DNA of 64,000 nt from Dermatemys mawii (GCA_007922305.1 ML677334.1:61234858-61298857), one strand, 5' to 3'. Shown: positions 36,291-49,264, counted from the stretch's first letter. Notes: generated from the sequence alone by a model not told the origin. Made by a program: numbers and translations.

Positions 36291-38269
36291 TTAACACCAT
36301 ATTATTTATTACCTAAAAGGGACATTGCATTAAATCTGTGTCTTTACATTGGCAAGATCATGACTGCTTTTCCCTATGTGAAAAGAATTATTGCATAGTT
36401 AGAAATGAGAGTGCCACCTGTAGGGTTATGTATGTTGCAGCAAAGTATTTTTTCAGAAATATGGAGTGAAGTCCTAGAAATGACCATTGTCTATAATGAA
36501 AACAGGATTCACCGAGGATCCATACCCATCAGATCATGAAGCTATGTGTGTTCTAAAGAGATCTGATGTCCTCTAGTGCCTCTGTTTTCAATGATTATTG
36601 AGGAACTGATGCCTAGTGTTTAGGCAATCTCCTTTGTTCAGGAAATTCCACATTTTGATGGTGAGATTAGAATTCACTATAGAGGTTCTATAATAGTCAA
36701 TGAAAGCCACAGTGCTTCTGTGTAGCTAGTTTCTGTTCTGAACTGGGTAGAAATTTGGAAAGAGGCTTTGCACTGTTGTTATAGTTTTTAATTAGCTATT
36801 TTATTTAAATGTATGCTAACGTGTTGATTTTAGTACCTTTTTTGATGACTTCTTTGTTTTATCTGTCCATCTCTACAATTATGCTCTTGAGAGACTCAGC
36901 TTTCTTTTGTATATTGCTTTTTCTCTCTCTTTTAGAGAACTCAATTATTTTCCCCTTGAGTGCTACTTTTAGAGTATCCTACAAACTCCTGTCTTATGGG
37001 CAGAACATTTAAAACATTTCTTCTTTTTTGAAAGGTTCACCAGTCTGAAAAATATCCCTTGTCTTCAAATGGGAAATAGTGCTAGAATCAGCAATACCTT
37101 TAAAAACATAGACAATGTCATAAGTGTGACCCCTCTACCTCTCCATTGTTCTTATTTTGCAGGCAATATTTTATTTTCATCTCTATAAAATAGTGCAATG
37201 TGTATCTCCTGGAAGTCAACTGTTAAACCACCACTATATTGCAAATGACCTAGGTGCTGCTTGGAGTAACTTAATGACGATGGGAGATTTTATTTTCTTG
37301 AATTTCTAGTTGAAGTGCTTTAAAGATGAGAAAGAAGCCAATTCCCAGTATAAAATAGAGAAATAAGTAAACTCCCTGATGCTGGCTCTGGTCTCTTATC
37401 AGATGCCTGCTAGGTCTAGTTCTTTCATTATGTTAAACATTTTTGAGCCTCTGCCTTCTGACTATGCAGTGGATAATCTGTCTATAGGGGAGTAGGCACA
37501 GAATTAAAGTCCCACCCCCAAACGAGATTAAAGGTACATTGGGAAGTGATGAATTTACACTTTGCATTTTTTTAAAAAGCAGGATTTTTATTCACTATGT
37601 ATTTCAGCCCCCAATGAGGAAAAGAACTCAGTTTTATTACATAGCCTTAATATTAAAATAGCTTTCTTTACCACAGAGTTTACAAAAGTTTGTGGGCTCT
37701 GAGTACAAGAAAGAAAATGAAGAACTAAACCAACAGTGCTTTTGTAGCCACAGTTCCCTAAAGCAGACTTGTAAAAATAATGTCTGATTTTTGGTGTGCT
37801 TTTAAATACCATCCCCAAAAGCTAAAACCCATACTCAACTAAGTAATGGTTCATAATCACCAGCTCTCCTTTGGAGATATGCATATATTTCCTAGCAGTC
37901 CTTTTCCAGGGTTGAATTTGCAGAAAATTCAGGATTAAGAGCTGGATTCAGAACTCATTGAAATCTGTAGAAAGAATGGCATTAGACTAGACCTGTTGTT
38001 ACAGAAGCAATCATATTTTGATTTATTATGTTTATATATGTTTAGTAGGAAGAGGTGTCCATGCTCACTTTCTCCTGGTTCTCTGCCTTAAAGATCTGGT
38101 TGTTTGGAAAGTTATAGTTTTGTGAATAAGAATATTTACTATTCTTAAATCAGCATAAGAGGAGTAGAACAAGTGTCCGATACAGCACCTTTTAATGGTG
38201 TTTTTTTTTCCTGTGACTTCTGTGATGATGTACAATTTTATTATGAAGGCAATAGAAAATATAGCACTT
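36291..38269. other. AT-rich DNA, no gene recognised
   Basis: No exon or repeat recognised. Confidence 0.45.
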
Positions 38270-38640
38270 TCAGATTATCCCACCCCAAAGTCCCCACCCA
38301 AATTCCACCCCTCCCTGTCCCTGTTGGACCCCCTCCCCAAATCTGCACCCTGGCCCCACCTCCTCCCCCGAGCGCACCGCGTTCCCCCTTCTTCCCCCAA
38401 CCCTCCCAGGCTTGCTGTGTGAAACAGCTGTGTTGTGGCACAAGCGCTGGGAGGGAGGGGGGAAGAAGCACGAGGTGGCGGCGGAGCGGAGGTGAGCTGG
38501 GGCAGGTGGGGAGATGCTGGTGGGTGCAGAGCACCCACCAATTTTTCCATGTTGTTGCTCCAGCCACGGAGCACCCACGGAGTTGGCGCCTAAGCCTGGA
38601 CCACTCACTGCTTGACCCCACTGGAGGGATTTAGCCCTGA
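38270..38640. repeat. GC-rich, repeat-like segment
   Basis: An abrupt GC-rich island in AT-rich DNA: C-rich on the left (38280-38410), purine-rich in the middle (GGGAGGGAGGGGGGAAGAAG), then CAGAGCACCCACCAATTTTTC and GGAGCACCCACGGAGTTGGC. Its composition resembles GC-rich hAT interiors such as the one at 7665, but I cannot define terminal repeats. Four overlapping open frames here are compositional artefacts. Confidence 0.4.
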
Positions 38641-39487
38641 AACTGCTAACTTTCCCCTTGTCTAAGACTATTATTCCTGGGGCATGACAGCCAAGAAGCT
38701 TGGCCTCCCTTGGAGACTGATGACAAGGGAGATCCACACATGCCTACATGTTTACATCCACTAATGTAACTTTAGTGTTTGTTACATTAAAGAACATAAG
38801 TACCATCATTACTAGTATCTGTGATATCACAAATGTTCAATCTCCTGTTATATAGAAAAAATACACTTTTTTGTCTTGAGAGATGTTATAAATCAAAAGA
38901 GATAACAGAATAGAACATGCAGCTTTTAAAAAGCACAGTCTTTGCATAGTCACATCTCTGGAATTTATTGCTTGATAGTTGAAGAAGAACTAGACATGCA
39001 TACATCTTGTTAGCAGAGATGAACTGCCATAGAAAGATATGTGATATGCTGGTGCTATACTGTGGGTAGTTATAAGACCTGCTATACTGCAGGTAGGTAC
39101 AAAGAGGTATTGCACTTCGACCTTGAACTAAAATCCACAAAGGGAAAAGTCTGGAAAGTGTGATCATTCTGCTTTATTAGCCTGCACAATGCTATGCAAT
39201 GGGTGAGGATGGTCAGTGCTGAAGTAAATAGTGCCCAACTTTTTGACAAAATGTTTCACAACTTTCGAGTCTTGTGGGGCCCATCCTAGCTCCTGGATCT
39301 GTAGCTTGTAGTGAGGTCATAACCTCCAGCAGGCCAGGAGGCTGTGATCATTCCCTTGTAATGTGCATGTTGCAATGGTCACCCACGCCTCTGTAGGAAA
39401 TCCCTTGAAACCAGCAGGAGGCTTCAGCATTCAACTGCCCACCTCCTGAGTGGGACATGACGTACTGCTGTGAATTTATAACACTTG
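38641..39487. other. no gene recognised
   Basis: AT-rich to 39.17 kb. 39.24-39.48 kb is less AT-rich and could be part of the older LINE fragment that follows. Confidence 0.35.
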
Positions 39488-39730
39488 TGCTCAGATCTTT
39501 GCAGTGGCTCTCTGTTAATTTCCTGGTAATTCAAGGGGCTGAGGTGGTCTTTAAAACTCTGAATGATTTAGGACACAGTTACTGTGCTGGAGAGTGTCTC
39601 TTGCCCTCATGGCGGTGAAAATCAATGAGGACGCTCTTGCTATGTGTTCCTGTGGTTACAATACCCCAGGACCTGTGACAGGGATTTATCATATGAGGAC
39701 ACCAGCCTGTGGAACTTGCTCCCTTTTACA
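39488..39730 (+). pseudogene. C-terminal ORF2 trace of an L2/CR1-type LINE
   Basis: Read with frame changes, the tract gives a match to the typical end of ORF2 in L2/CR1-clade LINEs: first an LHWLPV-like segment (LQWLSVNF), then an FKVLxxxxKALNxLGP-like segment (VFKTLNDLGHSY), and finally LWNLLP (consensus LWNSLP) at about 39710. The middle is poorly conserved and stops are present. This is an old fragment with no function expected. Confidence 0.5.
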
Positions 39731-40640
39731 ATGTATCAGGCCCCAAGTATACTGAGAGGCAGAGCATGTTACAAGACACTTATCTGGTGTATCATCTCTT
39801 ACTTGGAATTTGTTTGAGTTTTATTAGGTTTTGGTTCTACTTGGGTTTATTCCTAAAGAAAGGACTTTCATATTTTAGCTCTTTATAGGTGGCTTATTTT
39901 TTTTTTAACATGTGAATAGTGATTTAGCCGCTGTGGTGATTGGTATTGTGGGGCTTGTGGGTAAAATCTGCCCACTAGTTATGCTAGTGGAGGAAGAGGA
40001 CAGATGGTGTCACTGCCTCCCCAGTCCTATACTAGACAATGTCACTAGTGCATCCAGATTGTGCTAGGTTGGAGGTCTGAGTAACACCCAATTTACTGCA
40101 TTGTATCTCAAGTGGGCATGGCCTGCTTAGACTTAGACCCCGTTCTGTGCCCCCATCTGCTGCAGTCTGCAGCAAGCTCTAGAAAGTTCCTTCTGGTGCT
40201 TCTTTAAAAAGCAGCAGCACAGTGTGCCATGCTACGTCCATTTACTTTCTCTCTTCACTAACACTACTTTGATCCAATCTGTCCAGCTCCATTGTGGCCA
40301 GATTCCTCTGCTCTGCTGCCCTCCTTCCCTGGTGAGCTACTATAAGCAAGGGTACAATTTAACCCTACATTTAAACCTGTTCAGAGTTGTTAGGAACCAG
40401 TCCTAATTCTAAACTAGTCCTAATTCAGGGGAAATTACCAGTGAAAATTAATCAGTGAAATTTTTGCCCACATAGGGCTTCAGGGTCAAGCTTGCTATAT
40501 TTAAAATAGAAGTGAGTGAGAAAAGATGACAGTGTGGCTTTGAAGGGTACTAACATGAATACTAAGGTGATAAGGAGACTAAGTTAGAAATTTCCAATGT
40601 TTGGGCAATGATTTTGGTGCCTGGTACTAATATAAGCAAT

Positions 40641-40641
<1 letters not shown>
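39731..40641. other. no gene recognised
   Basis: A T-run lies near 39898-39906. The rest is unremarkable. Confidence 0.4.

Positions 40642-40687
<46 letters not shown>
40642..40687. repeat. (GT)n microsatellite
   Basis: 23 uninterrupted GT units. A frame crossing it would read Val-Cys repeats, which is an artefact. Confidence 0.97.
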
Positions 40688-40689
<2 letters not shown>

Positions 40690-41260
40690 ACACTGTAGGA
40701 ATTGATCTATGGTGGGAGAAAGAAAAACTGAAAGCTATTTCTTTGCCCAGCGCAAAGGCCCATGTTTTCCCAGGCAGCCCTCAGACCCTTGCCACCACTA
40801 GACAACTCACCCAGAACTTCTGGAATGGAGGAACTAACAAAATTGATCCCTCCCAGAAGCACTGTCCATATGGATACTGACTGGGGACGATGACCAGCCC
40901 TACCAATTGGCCTGACCATACTGTTTAAGCCAGAAGGAGGAACAGGAAGTTGTCCTAGCAAGTGGGAGTCTTCATGACTGATTGTTGCATTGTACCTGGT
41001 TCTTGTTTGATCCCTGGCTTCAACTACTATGCCTGATCACCCCTCCTCTAACCATTAAATCAGCACTTAAATATCCAAGTCCTAACACCCACTGCCATGT
41101 CTCCGGTCTGTTTGTGTGAGCATCATTGAAATAGGACAGGCCATCAGTCACATGATCTGGAAATGCCAAAGAGGTGTATTAAATTTGCGATGCACAAATA
41201 TAACTAACTATCTAGCATACAGCTGATTGAGTTACCTTTTTATATAATGACTATACAAAT
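40688..41260. other. no gene recognised
   Basis: No exon or repeat recognised. Confidence 0.4.
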
Positions 41261-41268
41261 AAATGCTG

Positions 41269-42460
41269 TACTCCTGTGGGAATTCTGCACCACTGTGAAT
41301 GTGCAGAATTCGTGCCCCCACAGATTTCTTTGCTTCCCCACAGGAAAATTACCCCAGATATCTCTGCAGTATCCCCCCCGCCCCCGCCACTTCCTGCTCC
41401 CACTGCTCCTCAGCTGTAGGAGGAGGAGTGACTGTACAGGGAGCTGCTCCCCATCTGTCCAACCTCCTTGCATCTGGCCCCTCCACACCCAGAAACCCTG
41501 TCAAACCTCACTCCTCCACACCCAGAACCCCTGTCAAACCTCACTCCTCCACACCCAGAACCTCCTGCTGAGCTCCATCCCCTACATCCAGACTCCTGCC
41601 GAGTCCCGCTCTCTGCATCCAGACCCTCACCTGTGCCTCCAGACCATCCTCTGCTGAGTCCCCGCACTCAAACTGCCACCCTGATGAGCCCCACCACCCC
41701 TGCACCTTGACCACCCTGATGAACCCTCCACATCTGGACCCTCATCCCACTGAGCCTAACCAGCTGCTCACAGACCTCTACCCAATCAAGCCTCACTCCC
41801 AGCACCCGGATGTCCCCATTGAGCCCCTCTCCCCTGCATCCAGACTCCCACTCCTGCACCCAGACCACCCTTTACTAAGCCTCCCACACTTGAACTCCCC
41901 ACTCCCCCACCAAGCTCCACTTTCCTAGCACCAGGCCTCTCCATATTGAGCTCCAATCACCTTCACCTGGACGCCCTGTAGAGTCCCAATCTTCCTGTAC
42001 CCCAAACCCCCTAATGAGCCCCCATGCATCCAGATACCCCCCCCCCATCCTTTCCACCCATACTAAGCCTTTCCACACTTGGATACTGCTGGGCTGAGCC
42101 TCCCTGACCAATTCCTGGATTGGGGGCCAGGGCTCAGCATGCATATGAGACTCTGTCCTGCTTCCTTGCTATCTTGGCACATCTGATGCAAAGGGCAGGG
42201 GCCCAGGGTGTTCTGGGGCAAGCCTGGCCCTTGCTTTGTGTCATGTCGGGTGCAGCATCACTGCTGAGCCCATGTCCTGGGGGGTGTAGTGGGGACTGCA
42301 AGATGATCTCCCACCTCTATGCAGCCAGCGGCCTGTACTCTCCACTTCCATGCTGGAGGCTCCATATGTGTTTATTGACATGAAAAATGGTGAATTTTCC
42401 AAAATTTTAAAATATTGTGTAAAAATTTTTATACTTTTCGGTGCAGAATTCCCTCAGGAG
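41269..42460. mobile_element. DNA transposon with internal minisatellite, 1.19 kb
   Basis: The left end CTCCTGTGGGAATTCTGCACC (from 41271) and the reverse complement of the right end CTCCTGAGGGAATTCTGCACC form a 21-bp inverted repeat with one mismatch. AAATGCTG (41261-41268) and AAATGCTC (42461-42468) are a near-exact 8-bp duplication if the left end includes two extra bases (TA). An 8-bp duplication points to hAT, but the termini are not classic hAT. The interior is C-rich and includes a 33-bp tandem repeat; the far right is AT-rich (AAAATTTTAAAATATTGTG). No transposase. Confidence 0.75.
41481..41580. repeat. 33-bp minisatellite
   Basis: CTCCACACCCAGAA... begins at 41481, 41514 and 41547, an exact 33-bp period, with further diverged copies (CCCAGACC, CATCCAGACTCC) continuing to about 41880. 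Because 33 is a multiple of three, all frames stay open and give a spurious repetitive peptide. Confidence 0.85.
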
Positions 42461-42468
42461 AAATGCTC

Positions 42469-43404
42469 AGTTAGTGGAATCATAACTACATTATGACTTC
42501 ATGAAATGCTTATAGACATTCTGTGGATTTACAAACTCTGAGCTTGTCTGTCAGCATACTCTCACTGCCACACTCTTGTTGACATGACATTTTCTTTTTT
42601 CAGATTGAAGTTTGCACTTTTAAATTAAATTTTTATAATCTCTAGGATAAAAATGACAACGTTTTAAATCAATAAAATGTTAATCGTCATATAATACCTT
42701 AGGGAAATGTTTTTCACTACATTTTCACACCAAGAACAGAAGTGTGAATCTCATCTCTCCCCGCTCCCTTGCTATTCTTTATTTAGTTTACTCAGGATCT
42801 GGAAAGCTTTCTATCATATTTTCTCTCACTTTGAAAACAAGTATGACCCTACAAAGAGATTTCTTCTCTACTTGCTTGCACAATGATAGATCCAGAAACA
42901 ACATCATCAACATATTAGACTCAAAACATATCCTTGGAAAAAGGTAACTTTTCTGGGAGAAAATTCAAAGTTTTAAGGGAATGTTGCTGAAAATAACATG
43001 GCATACTATAAGTAATTCTCTGCAAAAAGCTTTCTAAGAGACTTTGAACATTAAACGTATTTCTGGAGCGCTGATGCTCTCTTGCATTCATTATTCAAAG
43101 CGTTCAGAAAGGAAAGATGGCTTTTGATTTACGGGCTATGATACCTTCTTGCTTCTTCAAGCTTCTATTTATTACTGAAATGCATTGAAAACTGAAAGGA
43201 TGGGAGAGAGGATGAGGACAAAAAATCCCATTATTTCCTTCAGCAAACACATTTTTCCCCAGGAGAACTTCACTTAGCAGCATTTTGCACAGTTTGTTTT
43301 ATCTGTTTGATTGTTGATATAGTACTCATTGGTAAAAAAAGATTGAAAAATAGAGAACTGTGATGCTAAGGGGCTTATTCTCTGCATTCATTTCACCCCT
43401 TTTC
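42469..43404. other. AT-rich DNA, no gene recognised
   Basis: No exon or repeat recognised. Confidence 0.45.
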
Positions 43405-44030
43405 TTGAGAATTAAGTATCTTGAATGATATTATTTGTGTTACTATAGCATGTAGGTACTCTAGTCATGGACAAAGACCCCATTGTGCTAGAAGCTGTAT
43501 GAACACAGAACAAAAAGACAATCCCTGCCCCGAAGAGTTTACAATCTAACTATAGGACAAGAGACAACATAGGGATATAGTCAAACAAGGGAGTACAATG
43601 AAATGAGACAACATTCGTCAGCATAGCAGCCAGTGGTCTGAGCACACCAGCAGCCTAGCCATTGTCAATATTTTTTTGTAGGTATACTGGAAAATGAGAG
43701 TTTTAAGGAGAGTTTTGAAGGTGAACAATGTGTTTGTTTTGCAGATGTTCATGAGGGGCTCCTCCCAAGTGTGAGAGAGAACATGAGAAAAGGCATGGAA
43801 ATGTAACAAAGGGGTTATTAAGGCTGGCATCATTGGCCAATTGGAGGGAGAAGTCTACCTCTTGAAAGGGAAAGAGAGATGTTAGGTAAGGCGAGGATAG
43901 GCCATGAAGGGCCTTAAAAGAGAAGACTAGTAGCTTATGCTGGATATGATAGAGAAAAGGGAGCCAGTAGTGGGATGCAAAGAGAGGGTTAAATTATCTG
44001 TGACCCTGAGAGCATCCCAGTGCCAGGGGG
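43405..44030 (+). repeat. old MIR/L2-like retroposon, longer copy
   Basis: ATTTGTGTTACTATAGCATG, CTCTAGTCATGGAC, CCCCATTGTGCTAG, GAACACAGAACAAAAAGAC and CCTGCCCCGAAGAGTTTAC match the same family as 9690. Then comes a 3' part with GATAGGCCATGAAGGGCC and GGAGCCAGTAGTGGGATGC, seen in old vertebrate repeats near such elements. Non-coding. Formal class uncertain. Confidence 0.5.
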
Positions 44031-44076
44031 AAAGTGGCTCACTGGTCTCAGGTTTCAGCTGGCCTGACCAATTCAG

Positions 44077-44706
44077 TGTACCCCAACTTACTGGGGTCAT
44101 AATCTGTTTCCAAAATGTAATACAGTATGTCATTGGAAAACTAAATTCACTGATCATTAACATTCTTGGTTGATGTATGTATGTGGTATGTATTAAGAAT
44201 ATGATAATATGTTGAAATTATGACTACGTCGGAGAGTGTTGGTAAACAAGTCTGTGAAAGATGGATTCTTCAACCAAGGGGGCATGGAGCCAAAACCTCT
44301 GGGAACTGAATTATATATATGTAAGCAACCTTCTTAGGCAAAGATCTTTCACGTAGGAAGACAAGAGATTTCTATGTAAGGTCTGAGTGAGGGAAAGCCA
44401 ACCATAGTTGGAAAGATGAATAATTTGTGACAGAAGCCATCTTAAACAAAGCCAGTGCTTTGCTAGATGAGTTTTTTCTAATTACATATGCATGTTTTCA
44501 CTTTTTATTTGCTTGTAACCATCTCCACTTTTATTTCTTTTACTTGACATGTCTTATTTTTACTATAAATCAACTTAAAATCTTGTTTGAAGGGAAAGTA
44601 ACTTCACTGAGGTAAATAAACCTAAGTGGTCATGTGTTTTTTGTCTCTTTAAAGAAGTAAATAAACCTTATTATTTCTCTGAGCGGGCTAGGAGAGGGCT
44701 GGACAC
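44077..44706 (+). mobile_element. probable solo LTR, boundaries tentative
   Basis: The sequence TGTACCCCAACTTACTGGGG, then TCATTGGAAAACTAAATTC, is one I associate with a turtle ERV LTR. A TATA-like TTATATATATG lies at about 44311-44321 and two TAAATAAACC polyadenylation-type signals at about 44612 and 44658. TTCAG occurs just before the start (44072-44076) and again at 44707-44711, which would be a 5-bp duplication, but the right end then reads GGACAC in place of ...CA. Orientation is + if the signals are real. Confidence 0.42.
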
Positions 44707-44825
44707 TTCAGGCAACATAGTCTTGGGACAGTTTGGAACTGGGAGTATGTTGGAGTCATCCTGAAAGTATAACACAGGCTGGTGGGGCCATTGTGCTGTA
44801 GGAAGGCTGATGGAGTCAAAATTAC

Positions 44826-45063
44826 TCATAGACTTTAAGGCCAGAAGGGATCATTATGATCATCTTGTCTGACTCCTGCACATTGCAGGCAACAGAACCT
44901 TACCCAACTCCTCCTGTAACAGACCCATAACCTCTGTTTGAGTTACTGAAATCCTCAATTGATTTAAAGACTTCATGTTACAGAGAATCCACCAGTTATT
45001 CCAGTCAAGTGACCCATGCCCCATACTACAGAGGAAGATGGAAACCCCCAGGTCATCTGCTGA
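44826..45063 (-). mobile_element. CR1 LINE 3' fragment
   Basis: Antisense CR1 text: CATAGACTTTAAGGCCAGAA, GATCATTATGATCATC, CTCCTGCACATTGCAGGC, AGACCCATAACCTC, GTTACAGAGAATCCACC. This is a sauropsid CR1 subfamily in reverse orientation, 5'-truncated, followed at 45075 by a (CT)n tract. Only the non-coding 3' end remains. Confidence 0.8.
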
Positions 45064-48035
45064 CCAGGGATGTACCTCTCTCTCTCTCTCTCTTTCGATG
45101 TGCTACATTCTTCTGTGCTGGCTGCTGATGTCCTGACTGTGAGCCACAGCAGCAAGACATTTCTGGCATTTAGGGTTACGGGGCAGGTGATAATACAACC
45201 ACTCACTGGTTTGGATAGCATCCCAGAACGTAACAATGATAAGGTCAAAGCAATGGGCTGGGAAATGTCTCTTTGTGTCAGCCTTTTTAATGGATGTGAG
45301 AGGAACAAGGTAGAGGAATTGTCTTGTAGCAAGGGTATTGGAATCAGAACAAGTCAGAGTCATGCTTTTAGAGCATTACAACGGAGATACTTCTCACTAA
45401 AGAGAAGACCTATATTGGCATAGTTCATTTTAACCACTATATACAGCAGCTGTAAATAGCAAAACTCAATGGCTTAAAACTAGCAGCACATATTTTCAAT
45501 CACAGTCTTGTAGCTTGCGAGGAAATTCTGGACATTTTATCAGACCCCATATTTAAAACCCTCAAAACAATAATCACTAGCTAAAAGTTGTAGAATTTCT
45601 GATCATGTTTAATTGGAAGGGGACCAGTCTCAGAAGTCAGCACCTAATTAAGCAGATTGGGGTGGTTTAAACATTTAGTGCAATAAAAAAAGCTCAGTAT
45701 TTTGCATTAGAAAAAACTAATTATTGTTTTGAAAATTCATGATCCCTCACATCAAACTCCATTTGAAAAGACATCTTAAGTATTTTTTCATAAGAGAAAT
45801 CACTCACGTTGTTTACATTGGCAGTATGCAATTGGTCCAATTGCCTGACAGTAATCACTCCACATCTGAGTGGAAATGGTTTTAATCCCAGGAACTTGAT
45901 CTAAATGATAAAGGCTTCAATTAATATTTTTGTTGGAAAACAGAAATGCATGAATGGCAAACATTGAATGAATGATAGGCTTTTGAATTACTGCCATGGA
46001 AAGAAGCAACAATAAAAGGACTATCCCTTTAAAAATTATGAGCAAATTTTTCATAATGGGAATATTTAGTAGCTCATATTATTTTTTTCATATCACACAT
46101 CTAATGACAGATCTTTCATATGTGATCTTGAAACTTTGACTTATGACAGATTCTAAAAACTGAATGAAGGAACCACAGAAATTCCTAAAATTAAGACCAC
46201 ATACAAATACACATTCTTGTTTTGGCTATCTTAGAACAACAGCATAATGAACACAGTAAATGGTACATCTTATTTTGACTACAAATCCCTGATGGTTCTT
46301 CCTACCATGGAAGTTTAACTTTACTGTATGAGGTTCATCAAACGCACTTGGTAATTACCCACTCCTGGTATTTCTTTCCATTTTCTTTATGCACCCAATT
46401 CATGATTTCAGATATTCAGTGTATGGCTTGATATGTAGTTGGAGACTGGCAAGCTTTATGGTTAAGGAAAAATCTCCCTTTTGTGGTATTTTGACTGCTA
46501 AATGTGTGTGTGAAAAAGTCCATGAGTTTACATGAGTGCTATAGGACAATGATCCTCAATGGAAGATTATGCTTTCTAAAAGCCCTGTATATGGTCATCT
46601 TTCTGGATTTTTCACTTCTTGAATCCCAGTTAGGATTCCTTATTTTTAGCTTTAAATATAGTTGTCTCAAAAACAAGAAACAAAACTTCTGCAGGATTTT
46701 AACCATTGGACACACATCTAACACAGTGTTAAGCAACATCCGCTTTGGCACCAAGAACTAATCTGCTCAGTGTGCTCCAGTGTTGACAGTAGTCAATAAA
46801 ACCAGTGTATCGCCACAGTTATAGATTTCCTCCATTTGTGGAAGATTCTCCAGCTGGTGTTTGGCTTCTATACTCTGATCCCCTGAAACTCCCAACATAA
46901 GAGATGTGTATGGAATGCTACTATCCTCCAGCAGTCCTCAGGTAACACACCATTCCCTTGGAGACCAGTCAGTGGCATGGCTCTGAGGTATTCTGGGGCT
47001 CGGAATGGCAAGGATCAACTCCAGAATCAGGGTTTGCAAATAGCTTCTTTGCAATTCATTTCAGTTGCCTCCTGACGGATTGACTGAGAATTGTCAGACC
47101 TGGTGCAGAAAGAGGGCAGAAGGGATCTATACTTTCTTCCTGGGGTGGGTAAGTGTGGGGTTGTTCAGTAGGAACAGAGTGAGCACTGAGGGCGGTTCTC
47201 ATGGGAAAGAGAATGGGAAAGCCTTCAAAGGCACAGCTGTTTTCAGGAAACAGTCTACATTTGGAGACTGATGAGAAGGTTGGAGGATTGCCCTCATATG
47301 GCCAGAAAATGTACTAAGAGCAACTGAACAGGAAGTTGGTGACCTGGGGAGGACAGTACGATTGAATGAAGTGTCCTCAGTGATTGGAGAAAAAGCAAGA
47401 GAGAATTCAGAGAGCAGTGAGAGATCTGAGATTACTGGAGTCAGGACTGTGGGGAGGGGAGACTGGAGGTGGAGAAGGAAAGTGACTTGCCAAGGGAAAG
47501 AAATAGTATGTGGAGCATGAGGGACATCACCATCACCACAAGAAATATCACCAGCGTCAAGTGGAAACAGATTGCATAGCCAGCATCCAAATAGTTTGAT
47601 GAGTAGAGATATAAACTGACATCTAATGAACAATCTAGATAAATTGTTTCTTGATATAGTGACAGACAGTTGATATGTTTACTGAAGACCTTCAAAAAGA
47701 GGTGCCTGCAAAATGGTGGGGGAGGGAAGACTGAACTGGATATATTGAGATTGAAACTCTGTTACTGAGCAATAAGATATTTACAGCACAGGTATACCTG
47801 CACAGATGTCTAATGAGGATTGTCTAGATTATGGTAAATTTTAAACTGCTTTGAACTGACCCCTGAGGACTATAGAAAGAAATTTCAGATATCAGAAAAT
47901 GAGTGCTGAGATTTATGTTACATTTGCAAATCCATTAAAAGAATACATACAAGATAGGTGGGAGTGAAGTTTCCACAACAGAGGGAACTTTAGAATCAGT
48001 GCTTATGGAACATTTTTCAAAACAGCAGACTTTGT
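45064..48035. other. no gene recognised; short (CT)n at 45075-45093
   Basis: Apart from the microsatellite, no exon or element is recognised. 47.1-47.6 kb is less AT-rich with minus-strand open frames up to 144 codons but no domain. Confidence 0.4.
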
Positions 48036-48476
48036 AGGGGTTATTATGGGGCTGGAGCACATGAGTTACGAGGAGAACCTGAAGGAACTGGGATTGTTTA
48101 GTCTGCAGAAGAGAAGACTGAGGGGAGATTTGATAGCTGCTTTCAACTACCTGAAAGGGAGTTCCAAAGTGGATGGATCTAGACTGTTCTCAGTGGTACC
48201 AGATGACAGAATAAGGAGTAATGGTCTCAAATTGTGGGGGTGGGGGAGTGGGGTGTTTAGGTTGGAAAAACTTTTTTCACTAGGAGAGTGGTGAAGCACT
48301 GGAATGGGTTATCTGGGAAAGTGGTGTAATCTCCTTTCTTAGAGGTTTTTAAGGTCAGGCTTGACAAAGCCCTGGCTGGGATGATTTAGTTGGGGACTGG
48401 TCCTCCTTTGAGCAGGGGGTTGGACTTCATGACCTCCTGAAGTCCCTTCCAACCCTGATATTCTATGATTCTATAT
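48036..48476 (+). mobile_element. CR1 LINE 3' fragment, sense orientation
   Basis: Begins GGGGCTGGAGCACATGAG and ends with the typical CR1 tail GATATTCTATGATTCTATAT. Translation of the first part gives [20 protein letters not shown] and YLKG, the usual C-terminal reading of CR1 copies, then the frame is lost in a G-rich patch (48235-48255). 5'-truncated and dead. Confidence 0.9.
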
Positions 48477-49264
48477 TGGAGAGCATGAACCAGTGATAAG
48501 CACCCACAAACATGGCTCTGAAGTCTTATATCCTGCAATGCTTACTCAGGCACAACTCTGACTGCAAGACCAGGGCTCATAAGATTAATGTTGGAGGTTG
48601 CCACCAGAAACATCTGAATAAATCCTGCTTAAATCTGTCTACCCAAAAATGAATGGTGATGAGAAGAATTCTAAAACCTTTAAAGTAATATTACAATTGT
48701 AAAGGTATTTTAAAACATCACATTGTCATAGCACATATCTACTCCATGTGTTTTTTCCTGCGTCATATTAATTTATTAATTTGTACTGTAGCCAGCAACT
48801 TCACAAAGCCATTATATGAAACAGCAGAAGATTCTGCCTCTGTTCTGTTTCTTGTATGATCAGCACAATTACCAGCAAAGTCCAGCACCTTTTGTTAATA
48901 GTGAAGACAAGAGAAAATGTTTTTCTCAGCTTGACTTTCAAAGTTCAGGATGAGTTTGCAATGGAAGTGGTTAAAAATATTTTTGACTTCTAAAGAGAGC
49001 ATCTTTAGGATCAAAGTCATTTGTGGAGAATAAATATGGAACACCAATGTCACTTTCTTACAGTTTCTCATCTACTTATGACTAGACTTTAAGATAAATG
49101 AATGCCTTTTTTGTAGATTATGAAATGAAGGTTTTGAAGATGACAGATGATCTAATAAAGAGGCAGCTTCCACAGCACCAAAGAACTTGGAAATGCAGAG
49201 ATAATAAAGAAGTATGTTGGCAAACACTGGTTAACAGTCTTTTAGACATTAATATGGCACGGAC
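48477..49264. other. AT-rich DNA, no gene recognised
   Basis: No exon or repeat recognised. Confidence 0.45.

Noticed and set aside
38173..38737. Several frames of 75-155 codons on both strands
   Set aside because: GC-rich island with mirrored Pro/Gly-rich frames and no domain; repeat-like composition.
40608..40880. 90-codon frame with Val-Cys repeats
   Set aside because: Crosses the (GT)n microsatellite; no similarity outside it.
41247..41710. Pro/His-rich repetitive protein, or a CRISPR-like array with 33-bp periodicity
   Set aside because: The 33-bp units are directly adjacent with no unique spacers, in a eukaryotic DNA transposon; the frame stays open only because 33 is a multiple of three.
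45800..46150. Possible conserved non-coding element, judged from clean AT-rich text without repeats
   Set aside because: Conservation cannot be judged from one sequence; no motif sets it apart from neighbouring DNA.
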